DNA of 64,000 bases from Melioribacteraceae bacterium (GCA_011525875.1 WYBN01000007.1:62001-126000), one strand, 5' to 3'; counted from the first letter of the stretch, positions 35,547-45,135 are shown. Numbers and translations: made by a program. The notes: generated from the letters alone by a model not told the origin.

Positions 35547-36452
35547 TTGTTTGGCAAAGAAAAAAAAGAAAAATTGAAAACTCCTAAAACACCTGCGCAT
35601 AAATTTATTGATTTTATGAAAAATCTATTTTTTGCGGCTATTGCCGCATTACTAATAAAATCTTTTTTAATAGAGACCTCAAGAGTGCCAACAGGCTCCA
35701 TGGAAAAAACAATTCTCGTGGGTGATTTCTTATTTGTGAATAAATTTATTTACGGCTCTTCTTCACCGAGAAATATTCCGTTTACAGATGTTGCGCTGCC
35801 ATATTTTCAATTCCCCGCAATAAGCGAACCCGAAAGAGGTGATATTGTCGTTTTTGAATATCCCGGCGATAGAGATGAATTGAAACCAAATGTAATAGCA
35901 AACTATGTTAAACGATGTATCGGTCTGCCCGGCGATACAGTTCAAATAATAGATAAAGTTGTTTTCATAAACGGTAAAGAAGGGAAAATACCTGCAAATA
36001 TTCAGTACTTAAAACCGCGCCCTACACCTGCAGGCATAGGAGATCCCATGATCTTTCCAAAGGGCTCGGGGTGGAATGCGGATAATTACGGACCTTTACT
36101 TATACCGAAAAAGGGCGATGTCATAGAATTGAATTTGAACAATATCGAAAGGTGGAGAACTATAATTGATCGTGAATTCGGAAGGAGGGTTGTAGGTCTT
36201 TCAAATGGAAGGGTAACTATTGAGGGCAACCCGGTTGATACTTATACTATCCAAAAAGACTATTATTTTATGATGGGTGATAATCGGGATGATAGTTTAG
36301 ATAGCAGGTTCTGGGGATTAGTGCCTCGTGACCTCGTTGTAGGCGAAGCTTTGATGATTTACTGGTCTTGGAACCCCGGTATTCCTTTCTCTGAATTTTT
36401 TAATCTCTTAGGGTCGGTCAGAATAGGAAGAATCGCTAAATTAGTTCATTGA
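35547..36452 (+). CDS. lepB: Signal peptidase I
   Basis: Inner-membrane serine/lysine protease that removes signal peptides from exported proteins. The 301-residue protein starts at TTG (35547) behind AAGAGGA (35534-35540, 6 nt away). A cytoplasmic Lys-rich N-terminus is followed by one membrane segment (about 27-40). The catalytic dyad is Ser51 in TGSMEKTI and Lys122 in YVKRCIGLPGD. Box E MMGDNRDDSLDSRFWG is intact. An insertion between boxes (about residues 130-200) makes it somewhat longer than E. coli-type cores. It sits downstream of lepA. Confidence 0.96.
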   Translation: MFGKEKKEKLKTPKTPAHKFIDFMKNLFFAAIAALLIKSFLIETSRVPTGSMEKTILVGDFLFVNKFIYGSSSPRNIPFTDVALPYFQFPAISEPERGDIVVFEYPGDRDELKPNVIANYVKRCIGLPGDTVQIIDKVVFINGKEGKIPANIQYLKPRPTPAGIGDPMIFPKGSGWNADNYGPLLIPKKGDVIELNLNNIERWRTIIDREFGRRVVGLSNGRVTIEGNPVDTYTIQKDYYFMMGDNRDDSLDSRFWGLVPRDLVVGEALMIYWSWNPGIPFSEFFNLLGSVRIGRIAKLVH

Positions 36453-36512
36453 TAAAGTGTTTTCTTTTTATGTATGTTTCGATTAACTTGATAATAAAAT
36501 TTTACGTTTTCA

Positions 36513-38483
36513 ATGAAAAAATATTTTTTAATAGTTTTTCTTTTATCCGGGTTATTACTAACTGCAAAAGAAAAATATCTGGTCTATTTTATTGATAAAG
36601 AACTTACACAGAATCAGATATCAAACAAATCAAACTCAGAGTCTTTGTTAAAACTTTCGGGTTTAACGCAAAAGGCAGTCGAGAGACGCAAGAAAACCCT
36701 CGGTGAAAATTTTATCCGCATGGAGGATATTCCCGTCAATGCTTCTTATGTTGAAATGATTAAAGAATCCGGCGCTGCAATTATTCACGAATTAAAATGG
36801 TTTAATGCGGTTTCTTGTTATCTAGATGGGAATACATACAAGCGGATCTCCGCTCTTCCGTTTGTTAGGGAAATTAGAAAAGTCAATGGCTGGAAGAATG
36901 AGGAACCTGTTAAATCTGAAGATCGGTCAGGCATAAATAAACTTAATAAAAGCGGATCATTTTTCGATTATGGATTTTCACTTTCACAAATGCAGTTATC
37001 GGATGTGCCTGATGTACATTCCGCCGGAATTGCCGGCAAAGGTGTATTAATCGGTCTCCTCGATGCAGGCTTCAAATGGGCGCATCACAGAGCATTACAG
37101 AATATTGATGTTATTGCAACTCGCGATTTCGTTTACGGTGATGATGATGTATCGAACGATCCGGATATTGCTCATGGCACCGCAGTTCTTTCACTAGTAG
37201 CAGGATTTAAGGAAAGTGAACTAATCAGCCCAGCATACGAAGCAAGCTTTCTGCTTGCCAAAACAGAAAACATTTTAAGCGAAACACATGTCGAGGAAGA
37301 CAATTTTGCTGCCGGACTTGAATGGATGGAAAGTCAAGGCGTGGATATAGTAAGCGCTTCATTGGGATACAGCGAATTTGATCCGGGCGAAGGTTCTTAT
37401 ACTTATTCTGACATGGACGGCAAAACTACGATAGTCACCAAGGCAATGGAACAGGCATTTCAGCTTGGAGTTTTAACCATCAATTCAGCAGGTAATGAAG
37501 GGAATAAATCATGGTACTATATAACCGCCCCAGCAGATGGCTTCAACGTACTTGCAATTGGCGCGGTGACATCGTCGAATGAACTTGCTTCTTTCAGTTC
37601 GCACGGACCTACTTTTGACGGCAGGATAAAACCAGACCTCGTTACCCAAGGCGCTTCGTGCTATGTTGCCAGCTCAAGCAGCGATGGTTATTATTTTGGT
37701 TCGGGCACATCTTTCTCTTCTCCAATAGCGGCAGGAATAGCTGCCCAGTTGTTATCCAAATTTCCTCATCTTAACAATTTACAGCTCCGTACAATCCTAT
37801 TGGAAGCAGGCGGCAACGTTCATAATCCGAATAATAATATTGGATACGGTCTTCTTTCGGCAAAAAGGGCTTTAGTTTTTCCCAATATTAAAGTTGAAAA
37901 CGGAGTGAAGACAATAAATAAATTTTTCGTTGACATCAATGAGTTTGCTTCAGCACCGCCTGTTATATTTATTAAACAGAACGACGCGCAGGAATTCGAA
38001 GAGCATTCGCTTGTTAAAATCGACGGTAAAACCTTCAGTTACGAGATTTCTCCGGCTTCTGCGGAAAATTTGGAATTCTACTTTACTTATATGAGTCTTG
38101 ATGGTCAATTCAAAAGGCAGCCTGACATTAATAATTATATGCTCGATGCTCAGAAGAACAATGTTTATTTGGTGACCGATGTGCCGTCAGTTGATCCGCC
38201 TGAAGAATATTTTCTCTTTCAAAATTATCCTAATCCATTTAATGCGATGACGAAGATAAGCTTTTCGCTTCCGGAGGATTCGCATGTAACTTTGAAAATT
38301 TATAATTTCTTAGGGCAGGAAATTAAAACCCTGCTCAATGAATTCAGGCAAAGCGGTTTTTATGATGATCTAATTTGGAATGGCACTAACGATGCAAATC
38401 AAATTGTATCATCGGGAGCTTATGCTTATGTTTTAACGGCAGAAAATTCTTATCAAGCTAAGAAATTAATTTATCTGAAATAG
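36513..38483 (+). CDS. Subtilisin-like serine protease with T9SS sorting domain
   Basis: A 656-residue exported protein. A signal peptide of about 17 residues is followed by an N-terminal propeptide-like region (to about 150). The S8 catalytic domain (about 165-470) carries the triad Asp184 (LIGLLDAGF), His221 (DIAHGTAVL) and Ser400 (GTSFSSPIAAG), with Asn in NSAGNEG. A C-terminal T9SS type A sorting domain of about 85 residues follows, beginning FQNYPNPFN and containing VTLKIYNFLGQEI and SSGAYAYVLTAE. It should be exported by SprA and processed by the PorU-like sortase encoded in this window. It lies 60 bp after lepB, with its stop 5 bp before the O-methyltransferase start. Confidence 0.94.
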   Translation: MKKYFLIVFLLSGLLLTAKEKYLVYFIDKELTQNQISNKSNSESLLKLSGLTQKAVERRKKTLGENFIRMEDIPVNASYVEMIKESGAAIIHELKWFNAVSCYLDGNTYKRISALPFVREIRKVNGWKNEEPVKSEDRSGINKLNKSGSFFDYGFSLSQMQLSDVPDVHSAGIAGKGVLIGLLDAGFKWAHHRALQNIDVIATRDFVYGDDDVSNDPDIAHGTAVLSLVAGFKESELISPAYEASFLLAKTENILSETHVEEDNFAAGLEWMESQGVDIVSASLGYSEFDPGEGSYTYSDMDGKTTIVTKAMEQAFQLGVLTINSAGNEGNKSWYYITAPADGFNVLAIGAVTSSNELASFSSHGPTFDGRIKPDLVTQGASCYVASSSSDGYYFGSGTSFSSPIAAGIAAQLLSKFPHLNNLQLRTILLEAGGNVHNPNNNIGYGLLSAKRALVFPNIKVENGVKTINKFFVDINEFASAPPVIFIKQNDAQEFEEHSLVKIDGKTFSYEISPASAENLEFYFTYMSLDGQFKRQPDINNYMLDAQKNNVYLVTDVPSVDPPEEYFLFQNYPNPFNAMTKISFSLPEDSHVTLKIYNFLGQEIKTLLNEFRQSGFYDDLIWNGTNDANQIVSSGAYAYVLTAENSYQAKKLIYLK

Positions 38484-38488
38484 GCTGC

Positions 38489-39133
38489 ATGATGCCGAAG
38501 ATTATTTATTCCTCTCAAGAAAAATATTTGGAATCTTTCATAAGTAAGCCGGATGGGCTTTTGGGCGAAATGGAAATGTTTGCATTTGAAAATAAGATCC
38601 CCATATTACACCGGCATGCAGCGGAAGTTTTGGAACAATTTATTTTTCTATCCCGGCCGAATCGTGTTCTGGAAATAGGCACAGCAATTGGGTACTCCAC
38701 AATCCGTATTGCATCTCTTCTCAAAAAAAAATCAATGATAGATACTATAGAAAAAAGCGATGATAATATTCCGATTGCTGAGAACTATTTTGAAAGATCC
38801 GGTTTGAACAAGAAAATTAATTTGATTAAAGGAGACGCCTGCCAAATTATGCCGTCCTTAAAGAGGAAGTATGATTTTATTTTTCTCGATGCAGATAAAG
38901 AAGATTACGAAAAACTTTTTTTCTATTCATTAATGCTCCTGAAGAAAAGGGGAGTTATGTTTGTTGATAATCTCTTATGGCATGGATTTGTTGCGGCAGC
39001 CAAAATTCCGCCAAAATATAAGGACTCAACAAATCATATAAAGGAATTCAATAAACTATTTCTTTCCAACGATGCTTTAATGTCATCAATTATACCTGTA
39101 GGCGATGGAATCGGGATAGGAATAAAAAAATAA
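38489..39133 (+). CDS. Class I SAM-dependent O-methyltransferase (family 3)
   Basis: A 214-residue cytoplasmic enzyme of the caffeoyl-CoA/catechol O-methyltransferase family (methyltransf_3). The SAM-binding motif I is RVLEIGTAIGYSTIRIA, motif II acidic residue is in IDTIEKSD, and KYDFIFLDADKEDYEKLF is the metal-binding Asp region. MFVDNLLWHGFV is the family's post-III segment. It uses SAM to methylate a hydroxyl, but the acceptor is unknown. A start at the second Met is also possible. It follows the subtilase gene by 5 bp but has no obvious functional link. Confidence 0.92.
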   Translation: MMPKIIYSSQEKYLESFISKPDGLLGEMEMFAFENKIPILHRHAAEVLEQFIFLSRPNRVLEIGTAIGYSTIRIASLLKKKSMIDTIEKSDDNIPIAENYFERSGLNKKINLIKGDACQIMPSLKRKYDFIFLDADKEDYEKLFFYSLMLLKKRGVMFVDNLLWHGFVAAAKIPPKYKDSTNHIKEFNKLFLSNDALMSSIIPVGDGIGIGIKK

Positions 39134-39134
39134 A

Positions 39135-39165
39135 GAGGCTGCAAAACTATTATAAGCTCGCAGCC
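39135..39165 (-). terminator. Hairpin with T-rich tail after the Rrf2 gene
   Basis: GGCTGC (39137-39142) and GCAGCC (39160-39165) can pair. On the minus strand the stem is followed by TCTTTATTTTTTTATT. It lies 9 bp past the Rrf2 stop codon and 2-30 bp after the stop of the O-methyltransferase, so it could serve both converging genes. The 17-nt loop makes it only moderately convincing. Confidence 0.55.
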
Positions 39166-39173
39166 CCAAAATC

Positions 39174-39602
39174 TTACTTATTTCTTCTAAGTGTTTCGGA
39201 GTATTTCTCGGCAACTTCTTGAACAGACTTGCTTGATATTAACAAGTAAATTCGATTTCGTAATTCAGCCCATTCTTCATGCAGTGGACAGGGGTTTTCG
39301 TCAGAACACTCTTTTAAGCCGGTCACACATTTTAAGTTGATTACTGGACCTTCAACTCTTTCAACTATCTCGAGTATAGAACTTTTCTTAGCCAGCTCGG
39401 TTATCTTAAATCCTCCGCCCCTTCCTTTGAAAGAATCAACATATCCGTATTTAGCCATTCTCTGAAGAATTTTTGCCAAGTAATGAGCTGGAATATCTTC
39501 ACTTTTTGCGATTTCCGAAGACATAATTAAAGATTCTTTCGGCTGTCTTGCTAAAAATAATACAGCACGAATTGCATATTCGCCGGTTTTGGTATAAATC
39601 AT
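39174..39602 (-). CDS. Rrf2-family transcription regulator with Fe-S ligand cysteines
   Basis: A 142-residue winged-helix regulator. The N-terminal wHTH starts IYTKTGEYAIRAVLFLA and includes HYLAKILQRMAKYGYVDSFKGRGGGF, the Rrf2 recognition-helix and wing motif. Three cysteines, Cys92, Cys99 and Cys105 (LKCVTGLKECSDENPC), occupy the positions of the IscR/NsrR cluster ligands, so it probably binds an Fe-S cluster and senses O2, NO or iron-sulfur status. It is the third minus-strand gene after cydA-cydB with a 171-bp gap. An inverted repeat just upstream of its ATG is a candidate operator. Which genes it controls, perhaps cydAB, is inferred from position. Confidence 0.9.
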   Translation of the reverse strand: MIYTKTGEYAIRAVLFLARQPKESLIMSSEIAKSEDIPAHYLAKILQRMAKYGYVDSFKGRGGGFKITELAKKSSILEIVERVEGPVINLKCVTGLKECSDENPCPLHEEWAELRNRIYLLISSKSVQEVAEKYSETLRRNK

Positions 39603-39625
39603 TTATTTTCCCTCATTAGTTAATG

Positions 39626-39637
39626 ATTCTAAAGAAT
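39626..39637. promoter_or_regulatory. Candidate operator, short inverted repeat before the Rrf2 gene
   Basis: ATTCT (39626-39630) and AGAAT (39633-39637) form an inverted repeat with a 2-bp spacer, 24 bp upstream of the Rrf2-type regulator's start. The position fits autoregulation. Similar arms were not seen before cydA, so the evidence is weak. Confidence 0.25.
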
Positions 39638-39773
39638 ATGGAGATTATTATCCTATAAAAAAATAAGTAAATGAAATCCATTTGTCAAGATTTAATTAGA
39701 CCGAAATCTACTCTGCGCAATTTTATTTTGATTTCAAGATGAAAATCCATCCCATTATCACATAAATATTTGA

Positions 39774-40802
39774 TTAGTAACTCATTGAATCTATTCTGAC
39801 CTTTCCTCTAAATACCCAGTAAATGCTTATAGTATAAGCAAGTACAAAAGGGATACCGATCACCGCCATTGTTAACATAATTCCAAGTGTTTTCTGCGAG
39901 GAAGCTGCGTTATAAATGGTTAAACTAAATTCCGGATTCGGATTTGAAATAACAAAATTTGGGAATAAACCCAGAGAGAATAAAGCAAGCGTAAAAACTA
40001 TACCGGCACCTGAAGACAAAAATGCAAAAAATTCTCTGTTATGGTGGATTTCCCTCGGGATATTTGCTATAGCAAGCATATTAAGTATAGCAATCAGAAA
40101 AAATTCGGGATGTAATTTGAACGGCTCTGTCATATGCGGAAAATAGATAAGTGTAGCCATTGTTGTAGTGATAAAACAAATAATAAAAAATATTATAGAA
40201 TTATTAACCCAGCTCTTAAGCTTAACCTGTAACTCCCCTTCGGTTTTCATGGTTGCATATATAGTCCCATGCATCATGAACATGGCAACTGTAGTTACGC
40301 CAACAAGAATAGTATATGGTGTTATTAAATCCGTAAACGAACCAATAAATTCCTTGTCGTGACCGAGCGGGATGCCTTTAACAATATTGCCGAGAGCTAA
40401 GCCCATAAGGAAAGCGATCAGAATACTTGATGCGCTGAAAGAGATATCCCACATTTTTCTCCACCATAACATAGGTCTTTTACTGCGGAACTCTATTGCT
40501 ACGGCTCTAAAAATCAAAGCGAATAATAAAAACATAAAAGCCGAATAAAATCCGGAGAACACGGTAGCGTAAACATGAGGAAAGGCGGCAAATAACGCGC
40601 CTCCGCCCGTTACAAGCCAAACTTCATTCCCGTCCCAGACTGGACCGATGGAATTCAGCATAATTCGTCTCTCAGTATCACCTTTAACAAACAAGTGTAT
40701 TGAACCCACTCCTAAATCAAATCCATCTAAAAATGCATAACCTGTTAAAAGTACTCCAATCAGTATGAACCAAATTGTATTGAGATCAAATGTAAAATCC
40801 AT
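39774..40802 (-). CDS. cydB: Cytochrome bd ubiquinol oxidase subunit II
   Basis: Inner-membrane subunit of the bd oxidase, which reduces O2 with quinol electrons without pumping protons. The 342-residue protein has about eight to nine hydrophobic segments. It contains the characteristic LLTGYAFLDGFDLGVG near the N-terminus, SIGPVWDGNEVWLVTGGGALFAAFP, and EFRSKRPMLWWRKMWD. Its start lies 20 bp downstream of the cydA stop, so the two are an operon. No small CydX is seen, and the third gene of the group is an Rrf2 regulator. Confidence 0.96.
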   Translation of the reverse strand: MDFTFDLNTIWFILIGVLLTGYAFLDGFDLGVGSIHLFVKGDTERRIMLNSIGPVWDGNEVWLVTGGGALFAAFPHVYATVFSGFYSAFMFLLFALIFRAVAIEFRSKRPMLWWRKMWDISFSASSILIAFLMGLALGNIVKGIPLGHDKEFIGSFTDLITPYTILVGVTTVAMFMMHGTIYATMKTEGELQVKLKSWVNNSIIFFIICFITTTMATLIYFPHMTEPFKLHPEFFLIAILNMLAIANIPREIHHNREFFAFLSSGAGIVFTLALFSLGLFPNFVISNPNPEFSLTIYNAASSQKTLGIMLTMAVIGIPFVLAYTISIYWVFRGKVRIDSMSY

Positions 40803-40822
40803 AGCTTATCCTCTTCGAAAAA

Positions 40823-42199
40823 TTATTTTGATTTTGAAAAAAGCACTTTTTGATTTTGATATTCGTTGTAAGATGAATCAACATCGTCGGGCCCGTGCTT
40901 AATTTTCTCATTAAGAAGGTAGATGAATAAAACAAACAATAAAGAATAAATTATAACAAAAAGTATTAGTGAAAATAAAACCTGTTCGGCATTAACCGCC
41001 GCCGATAGTGCATCCGAAGTTCGAAGAAGACCATAAACAATCCATGGCTGCCTGCCGATTTCAGCCGAATACCAGCCGACCTGATTTGCTATTTGGGGAG
41101 CCAGCACAGAAAAAACGAGTATCCACAGAAACCATTTGTAAGCGAATAATTTTCTTCGCCACCATAAGAACACCGATAGTATAGTTACTGCAATAAGAAA
41201 GAAACCAATCGCAACCATTAAATGATAAGTTTGAAAAACAATATTTATAGGAGGACGTTCGTCTTCAGTAAAAGCGTTAATTCCCAATATTGGTTTATCT
41301 GAATTCCCGTGTACTAAATAACTTAACATGCCTGGAATTGCCAGTCCAAAATCTACTTTCTGACTTTCTTCGTTAACCCAGCCAAATAGATAGAGATCTC
41401 CGGATGCCAATGAATCATAATGTGCTTCAAAAGCCGCTAATTTAACCGGTTGGTTTTCACTGATGCCGATTGCGCTTTGATGTCCTGTAAATAATTGGAA
41501 TAGAGCGGCAAATAATGCAAGGGAAAGTCCAAATTTGATTGAGGATTTTGCAAAATCGATATGCCGGTTTTTGATTATGTAGTAAGCGCTGACACTTATA
41601 ACGAGAAACGCGCCAGCAAGCCATGCCCCCGAAAGAACGTGCGATAATCTTTCAACAGAGGACGGGTTGAAAACCATCTCCCAAAAGTCTGTTATTTCTG
41701 CCCGAGAATTCAACCCCTCTCCTACGATATGATAACCGGCAGGGGTCTGCTGCCAGGAATTTGCCACTACTATCCACACAGCACTCAACATAGAACCGAG
41801 TGATACCATAATTGTTGAAACGAAATGTGTCACTGGACCAACTCTATTCCAACCGAAAACAAGTATTGCGAGAAAACCTGATTCAAGAAAGAAAGCAAAT
41901 ATTCCCTCGGCTGCAAGTGCACTTCCGAATATGTCCCCAACATATCTCGAATATGTTGCCCAGTTAGTGCCGAATTCAAATTCCATTACTATTCCGCTTG
42001 CTACTCCAATGGCAAAAGTCAAAGCGAAAATCTTAACCCAGAATTTTGTCATATTTTCATAGAGAATATTCTTTGTCTTCAAGTACATTCCCTCCATAAA
42101 GACTAATATCAAACCCAAACCAATGCTCAAAGGGGGGAAGATATAATGAAAACTTATTGTAAATGCGAATTGAATGCGCGAAAGAAGCTCAAGATCCAT
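40823..42199 (-). CDS. cydA: Cytochrome bd ubiquinol oxidase subunit I
   Basis: Catalytic subunit of the bd-type terminal oxidase (458 residues), active at low O2 and resistant to several inhibitors. Heme-ligand candidates are His18 (SFHYIF) and His187 ([15 protein letters not shown], at the position of E. coli His186). The GRQPW motif and the Q-loop region [27 protein letters not shown] are present. The short periplasmic Q-loop is the CIO-like rather than the long E. coli type. First gene of the minus-strand cydA-cydB-rrf2 set. The upstream gap (42200-42343) is shared with the divergent SPOR gene. Confidence 0.97.
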   Translation of the reverse strand: MDLELLSRIQFAFTISFHYIFPPLSIGLGLILVFMEGMYLKTKNILYENMTKFWVKIFALTFAIGVASGIVMEFEFGTNWATYSRYVGDIFGSALAAEGIFAFFLESGFLAILVFGWNRVGPVTHFVSTIMVSLGSMLSAVWIVVANSWQQTPAGYHIVGEGLNSRAEITDFWEMVFNPSSVERLSHVLSGAWLAGAFLVISVSAYYIIKNRHIDFAKSSIKFGLSLALFAALFQLFTGHQSAIGISENQPVKLAAFEAHYDSLASGDLYLFGWVNEESQKVDFGLAIPGMLSYLVHGNSDKPILGINAFTEDERPPINIVFQTYHLMVAIGFFLIAVTILSVFLWWRRKLFAYKWFLWILVFSVLAPQIANQVGWYSAEIGRQPWIVYGLLRTSDALSAAVNAEQVLFSLILFVIIYSLLFVLFIYLLNEKIKHGPDDVDSSYNEYQNQKVLFSKSK

Positions 42200-42343
42200 A
42201 TTATAATTCCATAGATTTTTTCAAGACTAAAATAGCAAAACCGATGATAAAAATACATTGAAATCTTTTATTAATGCTTTACTTTTATTGTTCTTATTAA
42301 GATTTTACATATAAGTTTTCCCGGATTATTTTATAAGGATTTT

Positions 42344-43354
42344 ATGATTAAGAGATTAACGTTTTTTGTTGTTTTATTTCTCACACTCAGTACTGCAGAA
42401 GCCCAAAGGCAGAGGTGGGTAATAATTGAGGATGAACGCGATCGTATTACATATATTGATACGACATCCATTAGTATCGTAGAAGATCAGTTGTTGGTGT
42501 GGGTGATTGAAAATTTTCGCGACGCCGCTGCTGTTCCTCAGGGTTATTTAAATGTTCATAGAATCAGGAGTCGGTATTTATTCAATCGTCTGAAGGAAAA
42601 ATATGTTGTTGTCGGACAGTTATTCTACGATAGAAACGGCAGAATTGTCGGCGAGGATTCTAAATCACTTTTCAGCAATACAGATGCATTTTTATTAAGC
42701 ATCAGTGATAATCCAAGAGTTGAGTTTATTTTCTTGAAAGTAAATGAATTACTGGGTGAAAAAAATATTGAAAATGACTCCTTGCCCAACGAAACAGCTT
42801 TAGACACGAGGGCAGCCGAAATTCCCATAGTTACAGATATTGCAGAAAATGAAACTACTCTGCCTGCTACCGGAGAAGCAGACTCCGGGCTTAACGAAAA
42901 TATTATTCAGATCGAAACAAATGAGGAAACTCCTCAAGTCGAAGAAAGAAGTGGTTTCTCAGTTATGATAGTTGATACAATTACAGGGAATGCCATCCGA
43001 ATAAAAGAAGAGAATGATGAAAAACCAGAGCAGGTTGAAGAAATGAATTCTCCGGTTGTTGTTGAACCTGTGAAGACTTTACCACTACCGGTACAGCAAG
43101 ATGAATATAATATTGCTGCTGAAAAAAATGTAACCAACACCATATTCAGCGATGGGAAATTGTTTGCTGTTCAACATTCATCTTGGAAGCAGAGAAATAT
43201 TGCAGAAAAAGAAATGCAGCGTTTGAAAAAGATGAATTATAATGCTTCCATTGTAGAGGCAAGACCTTTTAATAGAGATGTTTGGTACCGCGTAAGAATT
43301 GGATATTTTAACTCTTTGGAAGAAGCAAGATCTATTGAAAAAAAAGTTAAATAG
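42344..43354 (+). CDS. Exported protein with surface-adhesin-like N-terminus and SPOR domain
   Basis: A 336-residue exported protein with a signal peptide ending near EAQ (about residue 20). The N-terminal domain (about 22-135: WVIIEDERDRITYIDTTSI, then YDRNGRIVGEDSK) resembles the surface-adhesin E-type domain, in which an enzyme-like strand pattern is followed by a D-turn. An acidic Thr/Glu/Pro-rich linker follows (about 140-245). The C-terminal 70 residues (LFAVQHSSWKQRNIAEKEMQRLKK, VWYRVRIGYFNSLEEAR) are a SPOR domain that binds denuded peptidoglycan at the division septum. It has a good RBS (TAAGGA at 42331-42336). A periplasmic septal role is inferred. Confidence 0.78.
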   Translation: MIKRLTFFVVLFLTLSTAEAQRQRWVIIEDERDRITYIDTTSISIVEDQLLVWVIENFRDAAAVPQGYLNVHRIRSRYLFNRLKEKYVVVGQLFYDRNGRIVGEDSKSLFSNTDAFLLSISDNPRVEFIFLKVNELLGEKNIENDSLPNETALDTRAAEIPIVTDIAENETTLPATGEADSGLNENIIQIETNEETPQVEERSGFSVMIVDTITGNAIRIKEENDEKPEQVEEMNSPVVVEPVKTLPLPVQQDEYNIAAEKNVTNTIFSDGKLFAVQHSSWKQRNIAEKEMQRLKKMNYNASIVEARPFNRDVWYRVRIGYFNSLEEARSIEKKVK

Positions 43355-43418
43355 TTTTAATAAAACAATTCTAATTTCCACTCGTCTAATATGCCGCAAG
43401 ACTATAAGGTTGAAAGCC

Positions 43419-45122
43419 ATGAAAAATAATATCAAGTATTTAATAATCTGGACTATTTTGTTTGCAGAAGGGGTTTGCTTCGCTCAGGACACTTTTGAAA
43501 TAACAATAGGGAGAACACCACCCGGCAACATTGACATGTCCGCATTTACTGTGCTCTCACCCGCTAAGATTAAATTGCAAGGAACAGCTTCGTCATACGG
43601 ACGCGTTGAGGAGCAAACCGGCTTCTTCGGTTGGATTGTTGAATCAAAATCCCGCCGCTTAGTATGGCACGTGAACGACTCAGAGGATTATGATGATTAT
43701 GAAGGACTTTTTAATTTCCGTGATGAAATAACCCTGCAGCCCGGACAGTACGAAGTTTATTTCGGCGGGTCAGCTGGAAGTGACTTTAATATTATCAGCA
43801 TGGGGGATTTTTGGAAAAATCTTTTTGGAAGAAAGAGTTATAGAAGCAGCGATAGGAGAAAACTGCACATGAAGATTAACGGCGATGCCGGATTAATTAA
43901 ACCTGCAAATCCCGAGTCTATTGTAGATGAATTAACTGCAGATGCTATCGCTAAGTTCATTAGAACCGGAGATTCTCAAGATTTTCAAAAAAGTTTCTCG
44001 GTGAATAGAAATATTAAAGTTAGAGTTTATTCTTTAGGCGAGGCTTCAGGAGATGATGTTTATGATGTTGCATGGATTATGGATGAAGAGAATAATAAAC
44101 GTATATGGTCTCTCGGCGATCGGGGTTCAAAATATGCCGGCGGCGGTTCCAAAAATATAATGTGTGATGAGGTTATCGAATTGCCTAAAGGGAGCTACTC
44201 GGTAAGTTATCTTAGCGATGATTCACATTCGTACGACAAATGGAATGTTACTCCCCCTTATGATCCTCAGTTTTACGGGATAACAATCTGGGTTAATGAT
44301 AAAGCAGATCTAAATAGCATTGTTAAGTTTAATCCCGAGAATATAAATAACCCAATAATTGAAATGATTAAAGTGAAAGATAATAAGAAACTTTCACAGG
44401 GAATCAAATTGAAAAAAGACCTTGATCTAAGAATCCTTTCTCTTGGAGAGAGGGGACATGTGGATATGGCTGATTACGGTTGGATAGTTGACGCTGATAC
44501 TAAAGAAACTATTTGGAAAATGACTAAGCAGAATTCAGAGCATGCCGGAGGTGCGAGTAAGAATAGGATAATTGACGATATTGTAAAATTAAAGGCTGGA
44601 AATTATATCGTCTATTATGTTTCAGACGGTTCTCACTCATTTAATAGGTGGAACTCAACACCTCCATTCGAACGTGAAAGATGGGGCATAACAATCTGGA
44701 CTTCTAATAAGGAAGAAAAAAATTATGTCGAGCTTTTTGACGAATCCCGTTATAAAAGCGAAAATGTCATCGTCGATATAGTAAGAGTTGGAAATAAAAA
44801 AAGAATATCCAGATCTTTCTCTTTGAAGGAAACCACTAAAATTAGAATCATCGCAGTAGGAGAGGGGGTTGGCAATAGGATGGTGGATTATGGATGGATA
44901 GAAGATGCTTCAGGTGAATTAATTTGGGAATTGACTTATCGTAACACGATACCCGCCGGCGGGGCTACGAAAAACAGATTATTCGACGATACTATAATTT
45001 TAGAGAAAGGAAATTATTCGCTTTTTTATCATACTGATGACTCTCATGCATATAATAGCTGGAATAGCTCTCCTCCGGACAATCCTGAGTTGTACGGAAT
45101 TACGATTCTAAAAGATAATTAA
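43419..45122 (+). CDS. Exported protein of four tandem beta-domain repeats, unrecognised
   Basis: A 567-residue exported protein (signal peptide ending near CFAQ, about 23 residues). I do not recognise the family. After the signal, about four related domains occur. The first (about 24-165) is divergent, and three closely similar ones lie near 187-290, 323-427 and 459-567. Each has an FGWI/YGWI-VDA-IW core and an AGGxxKNxxxDD segment. Each ends with a motif of SH, then W, N, PP and GITI: DDSHSYDKWNVTPP, DGSHSFNRWNSTPP and DDSHAYNSWNSSPP. This regular His-Trp-Asn-Pro motif suggests ligand binding. The ATG at 43419 is chosen because it gives a signal peptide and has AAGGTTGAAAG upstream, over the frame opened at 43299. 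It starts 65 bp after the SPOR gene. Confidence 0.82.
   Translation: MKNNIKYLIIWTILFAEGVCFAQDTFEITIGRTPPGNIDMSAFTVLSPAKIKLQGTASSYGRVEEQTGFFGWIVESKSRRLVWHVNDSEDYDDYEGLFNFRDEITLQPGQYEVYFGGSAGSDFNIISMGDFWKNLFGRKSYRSSDRRKLHMKINGDAGLIKPANPESIVDELTADAIAKFIRTGDSQDFQKSFSVNRNIKVRVYSLGEASGDDVYDVAWIMDEENNKRIWSLGDRGSKYAGGGSKNIMCDEVIELPKGSYSVSYLSDDSHSYDKWNVTPPYDPQFYGITIWVNDKADLNSIVKFNPENINNPIIEMIKVKDNKKLSQGIKLKKDLDLRILSLGERGHVDMADYGWIVDADTKETIWKMTKQNSEHAGGASKNRIIDDIVKLKAGNYIVYYVSDGSHSFNRWNSTPPFERERWGITIWTSNKEEKNYVELFDESRYKSENVIVDIVRVGNKKRISRSFSLKETTKIRIIAVGEGVGNRMVDYGWIEDASGELIWELTYRNTIPAGGATKNRLFDDTIILEKGNYSLFYHTDDSHAYNSWNSSPPDNPELYGITILKDN
43975..45119 (+). repeat. Three tandem copies of the SH-W-N-PP domain
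   Basis: Protein-level tandem repeat inside the preceding gene, copies near 43975-44290, 44385-44700 and 44795-45119. The DNA copies are diverged, while the amino-acid motif is conserved, so this is an old duplication rather than a recent one. Borders are approximate. Confidence 0.7.
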
Positions 45123-45135
45123 ACTCTCTTAAGTT

